Of a DNA stretch of 60,101 nucleotides, positions 38,246 to 47,240 are shown piece after piece. Origin of the DNA: Bacteroidaceae bacterium (GTDB lineage Bacteria > Bacteroidota > Bacteroidia > Bacteroidales > Bacteroidaceae); assembly GCA_017546505.1 (NCBI GenBank), contig JAFYWV010000120.1:1-60101 (forward strand), given 5' to 3'. The number at the start of each line of letters is the position of its first letter. Positions within the stretch are counted from its first letter, which is position 1. The position numbers and the translations under genes are program-made. A model generated the notes under the pieces. The model saw only the letters and a program-made list of their open reading frames with translations. It was not told where the DNA came from and ran no database searches.

Positions 38246-39568
38246 TCATTCAAATTCCACAAGCGGGACGCCGCTATAGTAATCGACCATACGTTTCTCA
38301 ATCATATACTGCAGTTTTGAGCGCAGACAATCCGATTTTGCCTGCAGCAGTGTCGTTGCCGACATCTGAAGTTCAATTGCCGTCACAAGCCCCTTATCAA
38401 ATTTTGCAGCAATGCCATCATATGCCAACTGAGCCGCCTCAATCTTTTTCACAGCCTGGATGTACTGTTTGCCATATCCCTCCATCTGCCTACAGGCCTG
38501 AACTACTTCACTCTCCACAACGTTGCGCGCTGCATCCATTTCAAGTTCGGCATTGCGCAATGCATTGCGCGAAAAACGCACAGATGCCTTGCGACTGAGA
38601 TTTGAAAAAATTGGAATGGACATTGAAACGCCAACATAAACACCACGGTTATTATCCAATTGTGTACCAAAAGCCGGATAGGCAGTACTCTTGAAGTTTG
38701 TGTAGTAACTTGTTCCAATGCCACCAGAAAGGCTTATCGTAGGGAACCAACCGCCATTTGCTTTCATATAGTTAAGTTTTGACTCCAGCACGGCAAGACG
38801 GGCTGAAACAATCCGGGCATTACCTGCAAGAGCACTTTCTACGACACTTTCGGGAGAAACAGTACATACATCCGGAATAAAATCATCTATCTGTACAACC
38901 TCAAGCACATCTTCCTGCGGGTAGTTCATAACCTCACGCAATGCAATATAAGCCATTGCAAGCTTGTTCTGTTGTTCGGTGAGCATATAGTCGTAACCGG
39001 CCTCTTGCGATGCAACCTCGGCAACCTCGGCTGCACTCTTGAGTCCTAACCCATACAATTTCTGTGCCTGACGCAGTGTCTTGCGCGCTGCCGACAGTTG
39101 CTCCTCGGCAATATTCACCGCCTCCTTATAATATACAACATCTATGTAAGCCCGCATAACCTCCATTGCCACTCTGTCGCGCGCAATCTGCAAGTCGCTG
39201 TAACCACGGTCACGTGCAACCTTTGCAGCACGGATACCGTTCACATAGCGCAAGCCTGCAAAAAGCGGCATTGACGCTCCAAGGTCGTATGAGTTACTGA
39301 ACGTTGAGACCATTGTATAGCTGTTTGTCTCGGGGTCGATAGAACGGCCGAAATTTGCTGATGCTGATACACCGGCTGAGACAGAGGGAAAGAGTTCCGC
39401 AACAGACTGTTTATAGTTAATCCTGGCATTGTCAAGGTTATTTTCTTGTTTGGAAACAGAAACAGAACGCTTCACAGCATATTCCATACACTCATCCATT
39501 GTCATTGTCTGCGCTGTGGCATAGACAACTGATGCAAAAATCATAATTATTGTAAAAAATCTTTTCAT
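38246..39568 (-). CDS. TolC-family outer membrane channel
   Basis: 440 residues from MKRFFTIIMIFASVVYATAQ, a clear signal peptide cut after TAQ or ATA. Two repeated halves of long amphipathic helices, as in TolC: MTMDECMEYAVKRSVSVSKQENNLDNARINYKQS in pattern at the start of the first, and SRKASVRFSRNALRNAELEMDAARN in the second. It forms the outer membrane duct for the HlyD/MacB machinery. The frame is open upstream to 39775 but no signal peptide is there, so the ATG at 39568 is chosen. First gene of the export operon; a sigma-54-like promoter lies 29 nt upstream. Confidence 0.92.
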   Translation of the reverse strand: MKRFFTIIMIFASVVYATAQTMTMDECMEYAVKRSVSVSKQENNLDNARINYKQSVAELFPSVSAGVSASANFGRSIDPETNSYTMVSTFSNSYDLGASMPLFAGLRYVNGIRAAKVARDRGYSDLQIARDRVAMEVMRAYIDVVYYKEAVNIAEEQLSAARKTLRQAQKLYGLGLKSAAEVAEVASQEAGYDYMLTEQQNKLAMAYIALREVMNYPQEDVLEVVQIDDFIPDVCTVSPESVVESALAGNARIVSARLAVLESKLNYMKANGGWFPTISLSGGIGTSYYTNFKSTAYPAFGTQLDNNRGVYVGVSMSIPIFSNLSRKASVRFSRNALRNAELEMDAARNVVESEVVQACRQMEGYGKQYIQAVKKIEAAQLAYDGIAAKFDKGLVTAIELQMSATTLLQAKSDCLRSKLQYMIEKRMVDYYSGVPLVEFE

Positions 39569-39596
39569 ATATAAAAACAGTTTCTGCAAGAGTACG

Positions 39597-39612
39597 TGCC
39601 AAAAGCGTGCCA
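39597..39612 (-). promoter_or_regulatory. Candidate sigma-54 promoter of the export operon
   Basis: Minus strand TGGCACGCTTTTGGCA against the consensus TGGCACGnnnnTTGCA: the GG-N10-GC spacing is exact and only one base of TTGCA differs. Transcription would start about 20 nt before the tolC ATG. A second TGGCACG (39585-39601) has TTGCA one base too far. A TATTTTTG -7 box at 39646-39653 is an alternative sigma-70-type promoter. An ACAC-ttc-GTGT palindrome near 39682-39692 could bind the NtrC-type regulator. Confidence 0.55.
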
Positions 39613-39717
39613 AAACCAATAATACATTAACACATAACGCCTTAACAAAAATACAAGGATTTATATATGTAAAAAAATTAGACACTTCGTGTAAAAACAT
39701 TGGACAAAGTAAAAAAA

Positions 39718-39756
39718 CTTTGCCGTGCAATCCACAAAAAGGATTGCACGGCAAAG
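39718..39756 (-). terminator. Terminator at the left end of phage cluster 2
   Basis: Perfect 16-bp arms CTTTGCCGTGCAATCC (39718-39733) and GGATTGCACGGCAAAG (39741-39756), 7-nt loop, followed on the minus strand by a run of seven T. It ends the cluster 2 late operon 19 nt after its last stop. Confidence 0.92.
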
Positions 39757-39774
39757 ACAAAATATGGCAAGACA

Positions 39775-42603
39775 TTATCTCAACCTGTTACGCCACGGAA
39801 CATTTACATCAATCTCCATACCGGTAATAACACTACCCTTGCCCATATCACCAATAATTGCAAACATATAATATTTATAGGACTGCGTGGGGAAATAGGG
39901 GAACAACACATCCTGCGTTCTAGTGACTTTTTCATTGCCTGCAATGATTTTGAAATGCACACCATCGTTGCTGCCCAACATATAACATCCCAATAATGGC
40001 ACTCCTGAAGTCGGCAACCCTGGCGGTGCAACGTGTGCATACAGCAATAATTGCATAATGCGCTTAGGCAACTTTGTACCCCACATCTGTGGCCTTGAAA
40101 AGAGAAGCACACGGTTATCTCCCGTCTGTTCGTCGGGGATTGAATGTATTTTTGTCCCGGAAGCAGAGAGTGTAAAGAACAGAGGTTTCCTTCCACCTTT
40201 GACTTCACCGGCAAAAGCACTGCTAAACCGGCTCCACACACCTGAAACAAAAGAGTAGACAAAGGAGTAGTTACGCTCTGTATTACCCACAAGAATCTCG
40301 TTGTGCGCAGGGAGATATGAGACAAAGCCGTCACCTATAAAACTTTGAAAATCGTAATCTCCACCACTCTCCAGCGATACCATTGATGATATTTCATTAA
40401 AAATATCACCGGGAACACCAACCGGTGATAGCGTATGCCCTTCCATTTCTGCAGAGAGATTGTCGACACTGTTACCGTTAATCAACATAAGACCTCGTTT
40501 ACCGGCAAAAACAACGCCGGCACCTACACAGCAGATTGTATCGGCGTTTACGCAAACATCACGCGAAACCTGATTACAACTCAAATATGCGACACCGCCC
40601 GATGAGTCGACAGACATAGCCCACACACCGTCGGCACAGAAGAGATATAACGGGAACTGTCCAAACTGCCCCTCGGACAGAGCTACAGTATTGCTTGCCA
40701 GACCCACGACAGCACTCTGTGACGGAGTGTAAGTACACTTCGCCTGGAACACAAAAGGATTTTCAACCATTGATACTTTCATCACGTTTGCCCTCTCCTC
40801 ATAAGGATAAAAATCCACATCAGGCATAGAGTCAAAAACATCCCAACTCCCGTCAACAGGAATATTGTTGATATCCAAGAACGACATATCCCCCAGTCCG
40901 TCCCGTTTGATTGTGAAGACAAGTTTGTCTCCATCGACAGCATTCCTGTGAATTGCAAATACTCGTAAATGTTTAAACTCATCGGGCGGAAAGGGTTCAC
41001 CTTTGAACATCCAACAATTATTAGAGGAACTGTACACAACATCATACACTCCGGGCTCACTGTCGAACATATCCAAGACATCCTTTGTTGAGACACCGGC
41101 AGCGGGAGTACCGCCATTGGCAAAAAGAGCTGTCACAGATGTTGAATATGGCGAATACCATTTATGCAGATAATATGCAATATTCAAGTTCTTGTGCGCT
41201 TTTAGAGGAAAAACCTTGCCATACAAGTCCTTGCCATCCCTTATATAAACACTCATTTCACAGGCGCGTGCATCTGGATACGTCAACATCGGTGGAAGCT
41301 GCAGTGTGTATCCGTCATCGCCCAAAATTGGTTGCGGATAATATCTCTCGGTCACAAAATCGCCTTGAGTCGTTCTCACTTTCACCTGAACCAGCATAGC
41401 TTCGGCATTGCGCCTGCCACCATTGACGGGGAGAAAAGCAGCTGCATCATATCCTTTGAAAAAATATTCCTTGAAGGCAGCTATGTGCAGACGCCCGTTA
41501 TAGACATAACTATTTTTGACACCATAACTCGACAATGATGACGGGATACTCTGCGTGTCAAGCCCTTGCTGCAAAGCAAGGCTCACCGCCGAGACATCAT
41601 CGAGGCGGAACAACAGGTTTCCATCAATATCATATTCGGCCACCTTGTAGTAGAGCGAAGCCGAAGCAATATTGTCCCACAACCCATCAAGCGATTTATC
41701 GGTGTACATCTCAAACTTTTGTGCACGTCCACCAAGTTCTATTCTCTTTCCCGGAATAGACGCTGTAGAAAAGACATCGACCCCGACAACCACATTGCGC
41801 CAACTATCCAATACAGATGCATCAAAAGAGAAGGTCGGTTTAAAGCCACGCACATCAACTATGTATTTCGAAGGATTTGAAGTGGTCTGCGATTCGGTGA
41901 GCATATTATTGCTATCACGCCCGACACCATCTCCATACTTCTCATCACAGACATAGATTACATTAGAGATATTGATATAACTGCCATCATAGAGTCTGAG
42001 TGCAACCCTGAACAAAGCCCTGTCGATATAATACCCTGCCTTGTTCAAGAGAGAGATACATTGGTCAATGTAACCCCTCTCATTATAATTCCAAGTCAGC
42101 TCCAAATCATCTACTGTGCCCATCTTATAATAGGCATCATCTGTTACAAGAGACTCCACTTTTGACGATACCGTAATGTGGACATCGGGAATAGCAGGCC
42201 TTTCACCTAGGGCGCGATAGAGACCATTCTCATACAATAGATAAAATATCCCGTTCACGGTGAAACAACAGACAATGTTACCCATAAACTCCACTCCATT
42301 CACATTGTAAAGATTATTTATGGCAAAGACTGTATCACCCGACATAATACGGGCAAAATTCTTGTCAAAGAAATGCAGGCATCTTGCGTCATCGTCAGTT
42401 ATGGCTATATAACATTCTGCCATCTCGTGCCAGAATATTGCCGAATACAGATTGTCCGACTCGGCAACTTTCACAGGCTGAGGCATTGGCAACAGACTGC
42501 CGTTGGACATTCGCAAATTCACAACATCCAAGCACTCGCCATCAGCTGCCGTAGAAACATCGGCACTTCTGTTTATCCCTCTGAATGAAAAAATCTTTTG
42601 CAT
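39775..42603 (-). CDS. Tail hub/nozzle protein, packaged-DNA stabilisation type (P22 gp10-like)
   Basis: 942 residues from MQKIFSFRGINRSADVSTAADG. The N-terminal pattern F.GINRSxDxSxAADGECxDVVNLRxxxGxLxPMP is that of gp10-like stabilisation/nozzle proteins of podoviruses, which close the portal channel and form the tail tube end. The rest is beta-rich with repeated short segments (YVYNGRLHIAAFKEY, NSYVYN, YLSCNQVSRDVCVNADTI), consistent with a propeller-like fold. The frame is open to 42717, but the ATG at 42603 gives the conserved start; it overlaps the spanin gene by 31 nt. Last gene of the operon. Confidence 0.75.
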   Translation of the reverse strand: MQKIFSFRGINRSADVSTAADGECLDVVNLRMSNGSLLPMPQPVKVAESDNLYSAIFWHEMAECYIAITDDDARCLHFFDKNFARIMSGDTVFAINNLYNVNGVEFMGNIVCCFTVNGIFYLLYENGLYRALGERPAIPDVHITVSSKVESLVTDDAYYKMGTVDDLELTWNYNERGYIDQCISLLNKAGYYIDRALFRVALRLYDGSYINISNVIYVCDEKYGDGVGRDSNNMLTESQTTSNPSKYIVDVRGFKPTFSFDASVLDSWRNVVVGVDVFSTASIPGKRIELGGRAQKFEMYTDKSLDGLWDNIASASLYYKVAEYDIDGNLLFRLDDVSAVSLALQQGLDTQSIPSSLSSYGVKNSYVYNGRLHIAAFKEYFFKGYDAAAFLPVNGGRRNAEAMLVQVKVRTTQGDFVTERYYPQPILGDDGYTLQLPPMLTYPDARACEMSVYIRDGKDLYGKVFPLKAHKNLNIAYYLHKWYSPYSTSVTALFANGGTPAAGVSTKDVLDMFDSEPGVYDVVYSSSNNCWMFKGEPFPPDEFKHLRVFAIHRNAVDGDKLVFTIKRDGLGDMSFLDINNIPVDGSWDVFDSMPDVDFYPYEERANVMKVSMVENPFVFQAKCTYTPSQSAVVGLASNTVALSEGQFGQFPLYLFCADGVWAMSVDSSGGVAYLSCNQVSRDVCVNADTICCVGAGVVFAGKRGLMLINGNSVDNLSAEMEGHTLSPVGVPGDIFNEISSMVSLESGGDYDFQSFIGDGFVSYLPAHNEILVGNTERNYSFVYSFVSGVWSRFSSAFAGEVKGGRKPLFFTLSASGTKIHSIPDEQTGDNRVLLFSRPQMWGTKLPKRIMQLLLYAHVAPPGLPTSGVPLLGCYMLGSNDGVHFKIIAGNEKVTRTQDVLFPYFPTQSYKYYMFAIIGDMGKGSVITGMEIDVNVPWRNRLR

Positions 42604-43016
42604 ATACGACACCCTTTCAAAATCAAATTCCACAAAATGCGCAATAGCCCTGTACGCCATAACAAGAACAACAGGGCTACTATTGAGAGTTTCCATAACA
42701 GCCCTTTCTTGCCCCATACACTCTCTCGGCGCACACTCTCCACCAGAACCTCCCTGTCTCTATAAAGAGTATCGCAACGCACAATGGTATCCACTCTGAG
42801 CCGTTCTTTGTACACGGTCCTGTATTTAGTGTAGAATACGGTGTCACTCTTCTCACGGACAAAGACACTATCATACAGCATCACACTGTCAACCCTCAGG
42901 TGCTCGACAAAATTATTCTGCGAGAGAAACTCAATCTCGCTTACATTCTCTACCGCACCACACCCTGTCAAAAAGAGCATCAGTATGCTAAGAGATTTTT
43001 TTACTATGTTTTTCAT
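42573..43016 (-). CDS. Candidate unimolecular spanin (outer-membrane lipoprotein with C-terminal membrane anchor)
   Basis: 147 residues. Signal peptide with lipobox LTGC (Cys19), a periplasmic part of about 85 residues rich in alternating VxVxD/TVY segments (SVMLYDSVFVREKSDTVFY, YRTVYKERLRVDTIVRC), then a C-terminal hydrophobic anchor (LLWKLSIVALLFLLWRTGLL, about 107-127) and a basic tail. A lipid anchor in the outer membrane plus an inner-membrane helix is the layout of u-spanins, which fuse the two membranes in the last step of phage lysis. It overlaps the holin gene by 29 nt and the nozzle gene by 31 nt. Function is from topology and neighbours, not from a recognised family. Confidence 0.65.
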   Translation of the reverse strand: MKNIVKKSLSILMLFLTGCGAVENVSEIEFLSQNNFVEHLRVDSVMLYDSVFVREKSDTVFYTKYRTVYKERLRVDTIVRCDTLYRDREVLVESVRRESVWGKKGLLWKLSIVALLFLLWRTGLLRILWNLILKGCRICKRFFHSEG

Positions 43017-43455
43017 AATTTATATACTCTTTAAGGCAACCGCTGCGTTCAAGCATTTTAAGGCTAAACACATAATAAAGGAAATTCAACACACTGTACA
43101 ATGTGCTCTTCTCATTTGTTATAAGACGAGCGTTACGCAAGATATTTGTGCCGTAGAAATATATTGCAACATATATCGTAAACGACACACAATGTACGGC
43201 TGCCTTTTCCTCACCCTTGAAGTAGCCCAACATATAGATGCAGGCAACCATCGCAAAAAATATTGCAGCATCACGAAAAAAGCTGAAAGCTTTTCTGAAA
43301 CTCCAATCACGATGGTTGCATACATCGGCAAGCAGGCCAACGACAAAATTGGCTGTAAAAAGAAGGACAAGCCCGAAAATATCGTTCCAGATAGGAAACA
43401 ACAGCCCCACGACATTAACTATAAGTGACGCTGTAACAACCCTCAAGCTATCCAT
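42988..43455 (-). CDS. Phage holin family protein
   Basis: 155 residues with about four membrane segments: VVTASLIVNVVGLLFPIWNDI, FGLVLLFTANFVVGLLADV, AAIFFAMVACIYMLGYF and AVHCVSFTIYVAIYFYGTNIL. Between helices 2 and 3 is NHRDWSFRKAF, a pattern I associate with Bacteroidetes phage holins. Holins form inner-membrane lesions that time lysis. It overlaps the spanin gene. No endolysin gene is adjacent. Confidence 0.75.
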   Translation of the reverse strand: MDSLRVVTASLIVNVVGLLFPIWNDIFGLVLLFTANFVVGLLADVCNHRDWSFRKAFSFFRDAAIFFAMVACIYMLGYFKGEEKAAVHCVSFTIYVAIYFYGTNILRNARLITNEKSTLYSVLNFLYYVFSLKMLERSGCLKEYINYEKHSKKIS

Positions 43456-43467
43456 AATTAAAACAAA

Positions 43468-44124
43468 TTACTCTTTTTTACCACTTTGAGCGTCACAAGC
43501 AGCCAATGCCAACGACAACATTGCATTGGCAGCATCGTAACGTTCGAACATTGTATAAAGCAACGAAGCACACTTGTACACAACAGCGTCCACCATTCCG
43601 TTTTCATAGCCATTCAAACCTTCTTCGGCATTGAATGCAGCCTCATAGATGAAATGCTTTGGCACAGCACCTTCACCGTCGGGAAGCGGGAAAAGCCTTG
43701 CACACCTTTTCCCGCCCGACGTAAACGCCTCGACACAAACAGGCCTGCAACACCCGGCACGAGTATATTCATTCTGTTGCCAGAAAGCCTCGCGCGAGCT
43801 ATGTGCGTACATCCTGCACGCCGGCGATTGCCAACCGGCAAGCTGTAACGACACAAGGCTCACGAAATCATCGGGCAGAAGCAGTTCTCCCACACCATCT
43901 TCATCAACTGTAATATCCAATGCAGATGGAGTAACGGTTCTGCTATTCACACACCCTGCATTCACTCCTTTGTTGCTCTGAACGAAAAGAACGGCACGAG
44001 GCAGAAGTTCCAAAATGCTATCATCCAGCGAACGGGTGTCGACCGACAAGAGTGAGACATCGTTGTCGTCAACAGCTTCGTTGATGACAATCCTCACCTT
44101 TCTCAAAAGTTCAGCACATTCCAT
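43468..44124 (-). CDS. Head-tail adaptor/head completion protein candidate
   Basis: 218 residues from MECAELLRKVRIVINEAVDD. The N-terminal helix, the SLDDSILELLPRAVLFVQ segment and a C-terminal helical part (DAVVYKCASLLYTMFERYDAANAMLSLALAAC) fit the ring-forming adaptors that sit below the portal in podoviruses. The middle part is beta-rich (LLLPDDFVSLVSLQLAGW). The ATG shares one base with the upstream stop (TAATG), so translation is coupled. Function inferred from position between capsid and lysis/nozzle genes. Confidence 0.6.
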   Translation of the reverse strand: MECAELLRKVRIVINEAVDDNDVSLLSVDTRSLDDSILELLPRAVLFVQSNKGVNAGCVNSRTVTPSALDITVDEDGVGELLLPDDFVSLVSLQLAGWQSPACRMYAHSSREAFWQQNEYTRAGCCRPVCVEAFTSGGKRCARLFPLPDGEGAVPKHFIYEAAFNAEEGLNGYENGMVDAVVYKCASLLYTMFERYDAANAMLSLALAACDAQSGKKE

Positions 44125-44546
44125 TACAACCAATTAGGAAATGAAACAGAATTTGCTTTAGCCACACTCTTTATAGAGTTCTTGTTCTGCAACTGTGACA
44201 AAGAGCAGTTATAGGGTTCTGCCATCAGGTAGGCACGCGCCTGTTGCATATTTGTCACCTCGGTCGCCAAAGTACACTTTACAACATCAGCAACATCATC
44301 TGTTGTTGCACTATCATCCTCGAGCACATCAACCTTTCCACGCTTTATCTCGCCGCAACGGAAAGCGTCACTGTTCTCTATCGCACGCTGGAAAAGCGGA
44401 TTATCAGTTGAATACTGAGCCGGATAAACACCTGTGGAGTTTATTGCACCACCTGTAAATTCAATTCTCACCAGAGCCTTACCAATTCTGAAATAGCTGT
44501 TACGCTCTATCTGGCCGTGTATCTCATAAGTAATACGTTTTCTCAT
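44124..44546 (-). CDS. Phage structural protein of unknown function
   Basis: 140 residues. N-terminal beta-like part (ITYEIHGQIERNSYFRIGKALVRIEFTGG in pattern), then GVYPAQYSTDNPLFQRAIENSDAF, and a helical, Ser/Asn-rich C-terminus (NMQQARAYLMAEPYN). Sits directly downstream of the capsid gene, after a GC-rich hairpin, and is coupled to the adaptor gene. A head decoration or fibre role fits the position, but I do not recognise the family. Confidence 0.6.
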   Translation of the reverse strand: MRKRITYEIHGQIERNSYFRIGKALVRIEFTGGAINSTGVYPAQYSTDNPLFQRAIENSDAFRCGEIKRGKVDVLEDDSATTDDVADVVKCTLATEVTNMQQARAYLMAEPYNCSLSQLQNKNSIKSVAKANSVSFPNWL

Positions 44547-44570
44547 ATTCTTTAATTGTTTTTATTTGAT

Positions 44571-44593
44571 GCCGGCGGCGTTCAGCCGCCGGC
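44571..44593 (-). other. GC-rich hairpin after the capsid gene
   Basis: GCCGGCGGC (44571-44579), loop gttca, GCCGCCGGC (44585-44593). No T-run follows, so it is more likely an attenuator or mRNA-stability element that raises capsid mRNA over downstream genes than a full terminator. Confidence 0.5.
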
Positions 44594-44606
44594 AAATGAA
44601 AATGAA

Positions 44607-46226
44607 TCAGACAAGAATCTCCCCTGTGTACTCTACCCAAGTCGTACCATTGTATGTCACAACCGTGCCTGCGGCGAACCACAATTTGCTCGCACCATCG
44701 ACTGTGCGATTAACATCGGCTGTGAGAATGACCACGTCGTTGAGGTTCGGCTCATCGGGCAATGAAGCAGCGCTTGTCACGTGTGAAGCACCAGGGATGT
44801 CACTCTCGGTAGCAGAACCATTCACCCAAATATGCGAGTAGCCTTTCAAGCAGAGACAGTCGATGCTCATCACCACCTCGCGCTTAGCCTCTTCGCCGTC
44901 GACATTCTCGGTCTTTGCATCCTCGTTTTTCATATAGTAACGCACCAAGCCATTCTCGTCAATCAAGCCACCGCAATGAGCATAACCCAAAGCATCGAGT
45001 GTCGGGTCGTGAACAAGGTCAATGTCACCGAACACAGTGTGGATTTTTGTACACTCAATGCCGAACACCTTGTCGCCGGTGACGCTGATGTTCTTGTGGA
45101 GTGTGAGGTCAATCTTCTGGATATCGTTGAGCAACTGCTTACCCAACAACCATATAGCCCTCTTTGTGCAGTTAAATCCGGTAAACTTCACCATAGAGAG
45201 GTTAATGAGGTCGGCAAATGTAATCTTTGATGAGAGGTCATACTGGCGTTTGAACTGCCAACGTATACCTTTTGAGAAATAATCCCACTGGTAACCCATA
45301 GCATTGTCCATAGCCTGCACCTTGAACTTACCGGGCTGCCCCACCCACGCTGTGCGGCAACTCTCGAGACGGAACTGACGCAACACCGCTTCGGCAATCT
45401 GCGACTCATTGAACTGAAGACGCTTTTTCTGCGCTGCAAAATAGTCACTGACAATGCTGTTGCAAAGTTGTTTCTGCAAGTACATACGCTCAGGAACAGG
45501 AACTATTGTAGATGGTGCTATGAACTTCTGTGTCTCGTATGCAGCCGATGACAACAGAATAATCTCAGTGCCGGCAGGTATGGTAGGGACAACACAATAG
45601 TCATCGCTGGGATTGGTCTTTGGACCATTTACAGCCATTGCAATAGGCGCTTCAGTGGTACTGTTCTTGCCAACGAAGAAAAGCATAAGGTCTACACCCG
45701 GCAACTCAATCTGGCCTGTCGGGTCGTAGCCGTTAACGCCTTTACAGATAGCCGTGTAATACTCCTGGAAAATCTTTCTCTCGCCGGTGGTTGAGAAAGG
45801 TATCTCGGCACGAGTAGCCTTAATACCGGTGTATACAGCATTGGTGTAGGCCTTTGAACGTTTGTCATCAATGAGATAATGGTCGACCTCGAACGAATTT
45901 ACACGCACCTGACGACGTATCTTACGTTTGATGGTGTCAATCACGCTCTCATCACTGGCAATGTTCACAATCTGCGTGTCAACATCAGCATCAATCAGGT
46001 CAACACCCAGTTCACTTGCATTTGCCACAGTTGTTGCCTCACCGAGGCCTTGTGTTGCAAGACCGGCAATACCCTTTGATGCTTTGGTAGACCCGGCCGG
46101 AACGACAGAGACCGTAGCCAACAACACACCCGCCTCGGCATTATCCACAGCAAAAAGCAATACCGACACCAAAGAAACAATCACATAGAGAGGATTCTCT
46201 CTCAAAAAAATCAAAATCTTCTTCAT
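44607..46226 (-). CDS. Putative major capsid protein with signal-like N-terminus and C-terminal beta domain
   Basis: 539 residues. It follows the scaffold gene, as capsid genes do. The core (about 90-470) has features of HK97-fold coat proteins: an N-arm and helix with ESVIDTIKRKIRRQVRVNSFEVDHY, then mixed alpha/beta sequence with ITFADLINLSMVKFTGF and KIHTVFGDIDLVHDPTLDALGYA. The last 50 residues (NDVVILTADVNRTVDGASKLWF ...) look like a small beta decoration domain. Odd: residues 1-33 are a strongly hydrophobic, signal-peptide-like stretch (LYVIVSLVSVLLFAVDNAEA), not expected in a cytoplasmic capsid. No later in-frame ATG gives a sensible start. Capsid identity rests on order and size. Confidence 0.65.
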   Translation of the reverse strand: MKKILIFLRENPLYVIVSLVSVLLFAVDNAEAGVLLATVSVVPAGSTKASKGIAGLATQGLGEATTVANASELGVDLIDADVDTQIVNIASDESVIDTIKRKIRRQVRVNSFEVDHYLIDDKRSKAYTNAVYTGIKATRAEIPFSTTGERKIFQEYYTAICKGVNGYDPTGQIELPGVDLMLFFVGKNSTTEAPIAMAVNGPKTNPSDDYCVVPTIPAGTEIILLSSAAYETQKFIAPSTIVPVPERMYLQKQLCNSIVSDYFAAQKKRLQFNESQIAEAVLRQFRLESCRTAWVGQPGKFKVQAMDNAMGYQWDYFSKGIRWQFKRQYDLSSKITFADLINLSMVKFTGFNCTKRAIWLLGKQLLNDIQKIDLTLHKNISVTGDKVFGIECTKIHTVFGDIDLVHDPTLDALGYAHCGGLIDENGLVRYYMKNEDAKTENVDGEEAKREVVMSIDCLCLKGYSHIWVNGSATESDIPGASHVTSAASLPDEPNLNDVVILTADVNRTVDGASKLWFAAGTVVTYNGTTWVEYTGEILV

Positions 46227-46268
46227 AGATAAATAAAGTTTGTTATTAATAAAAAGAAAAATCAGTCG

Positions 46269-47075
46269 TTAAGCATTGAGTGCTTTTTCAATCAATGAGT
46301 TACGGGGACGTTTACGTTCAATGTCAGGAGCAACACTGCTCATCCCCTTCGGCAACCCATCTCCAAAATCCTCCTTCATACGTCTGATATTGGAGTTGCG
46401 CCCTTTTATGTCACCGGCAATGAAAGCATCCTCAACATCCTTTTCGTAGGTGATAGCGTGGTCAAGAGCCATACACACATCATCGGTGTATTTACCTGCC
46501 ATAATGGGGAAAATGAGCATCTCCCACACATTATCCATAAAATCGGACGGGTCGTACCCCCTGTTTTTGCAAAATGCTTCAATCACAGGCATACTGGCTT
46601 CAAGATTTGCCTCATACTCTCTGCGGTCGTTGGCAAGACGCATAACCTCATTCTTGCGATCTTCGTCGGCAAGCATAATTTCCTCGAATTCAGGACTATC
46701 CTCGTCAACACCCATAAACCCGCGACCGAAATAACGTGCAACAGCACTGTGTGCACCACGCTTGCCATCAATAATGTCGGCAAGCATCTGCGCCAGACGC
46801 GGGTCACTCTCAAGCATTGATGCCAGACGCTCATTCTGTTCACGGTTCATAGCAAGATGCCTTAAAAGTAAATCCTGCGACAGCTTGTCATAAATATCAA
46901 ACTGTCCGCCAAAAAAGCCGTTCAACCTCTTGTTAAAGTTCTCCAGTGAATCCTGTTCACTGTGCAGAACATCGTCTTCTGCATTGTCAGCAGGTAAAGC
47001 ATTTGCAATACCGTTGCTCTCAGCAGGCTCAACATACTGCTGAGCCGCCATACTGTTTTTTAAGTTCTGTTCCAT
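46269..47075 (-). CDS. Phage scaffolding protein candidate
   Basis: 268 residues, highly acidic and helical (HSEQDSLENFNKRLNGFF, REQNERLASMLESDPRLAQML), ending in a basic tail (PDIERKRPRNSLIEKALNA). Acidic helices with a basic C-terminal coat-binding tail are typical of scaffolds, and it lies 42 nt upstream of the capsid gene. First gene of the cluster 2 late operon, driven by P3. Confidence 0.7.
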   Translation of the reverse strand: MEQNLKNSMAAQQYVEPAESNGIANALPADNAEDDVLHSEQDSLENFNKRLNGFFGGQFDIYDKLSQDLLLRHLAMNREQNERLASMLESDPRLAQMLADIIDGKRGAHSAVARYFGRGFMGVDEDSPEFEEIMLADEDRKNEVMRLANDRREYEANLEASMPVIEAFCKNRGYDPSDFMDNVWEMLIFPIMAGKYTDDVCMALDHAITYEKDVEDAFIAGDIKGRNSNIRRMKEDFGDGLPKGMSSVAPDIERKRPRNSLIEKALNA

Positions 47076-47098
47076 ATATAAATTTTATTTTTCAACGG

Positions 47099-47141
47099 CA
47101 AAGGAACAACCAAAAAGCCCGGACAAGGTTGCTATATTGCC
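47099..47141 (-). promoter_or_regulatory. Phage-cluster promoter P3 (cluster 2 late operon)
   Basis: Minus strand: GGCAATATAGCAACCTTG (47141-47124), exactly 17 nt, then TTCCTTTG (47106-47099), a one-mismatch -7 box. AGCAACCTTG is identical to P1 and P5. Predicted leader about 20 nt to the scaffold ATG. Confidence 0.7.
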
Positions 47142-47240
47142 ACTTATTGCTAAAACAATCACAACACAAGAGAAGCACCTTTTTAATATAGAGAAAGACG
47201 AATTGTCAAAATTCCCGGTAATGTCATTTGTGTCTTTTTT

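Noticed and set aside
39594-39616. Short tandem CGTGCCAAAA repeat
   Set aside because: Explained by the overlapping TGGCACG elements of the candidate sigma-54 promoter.
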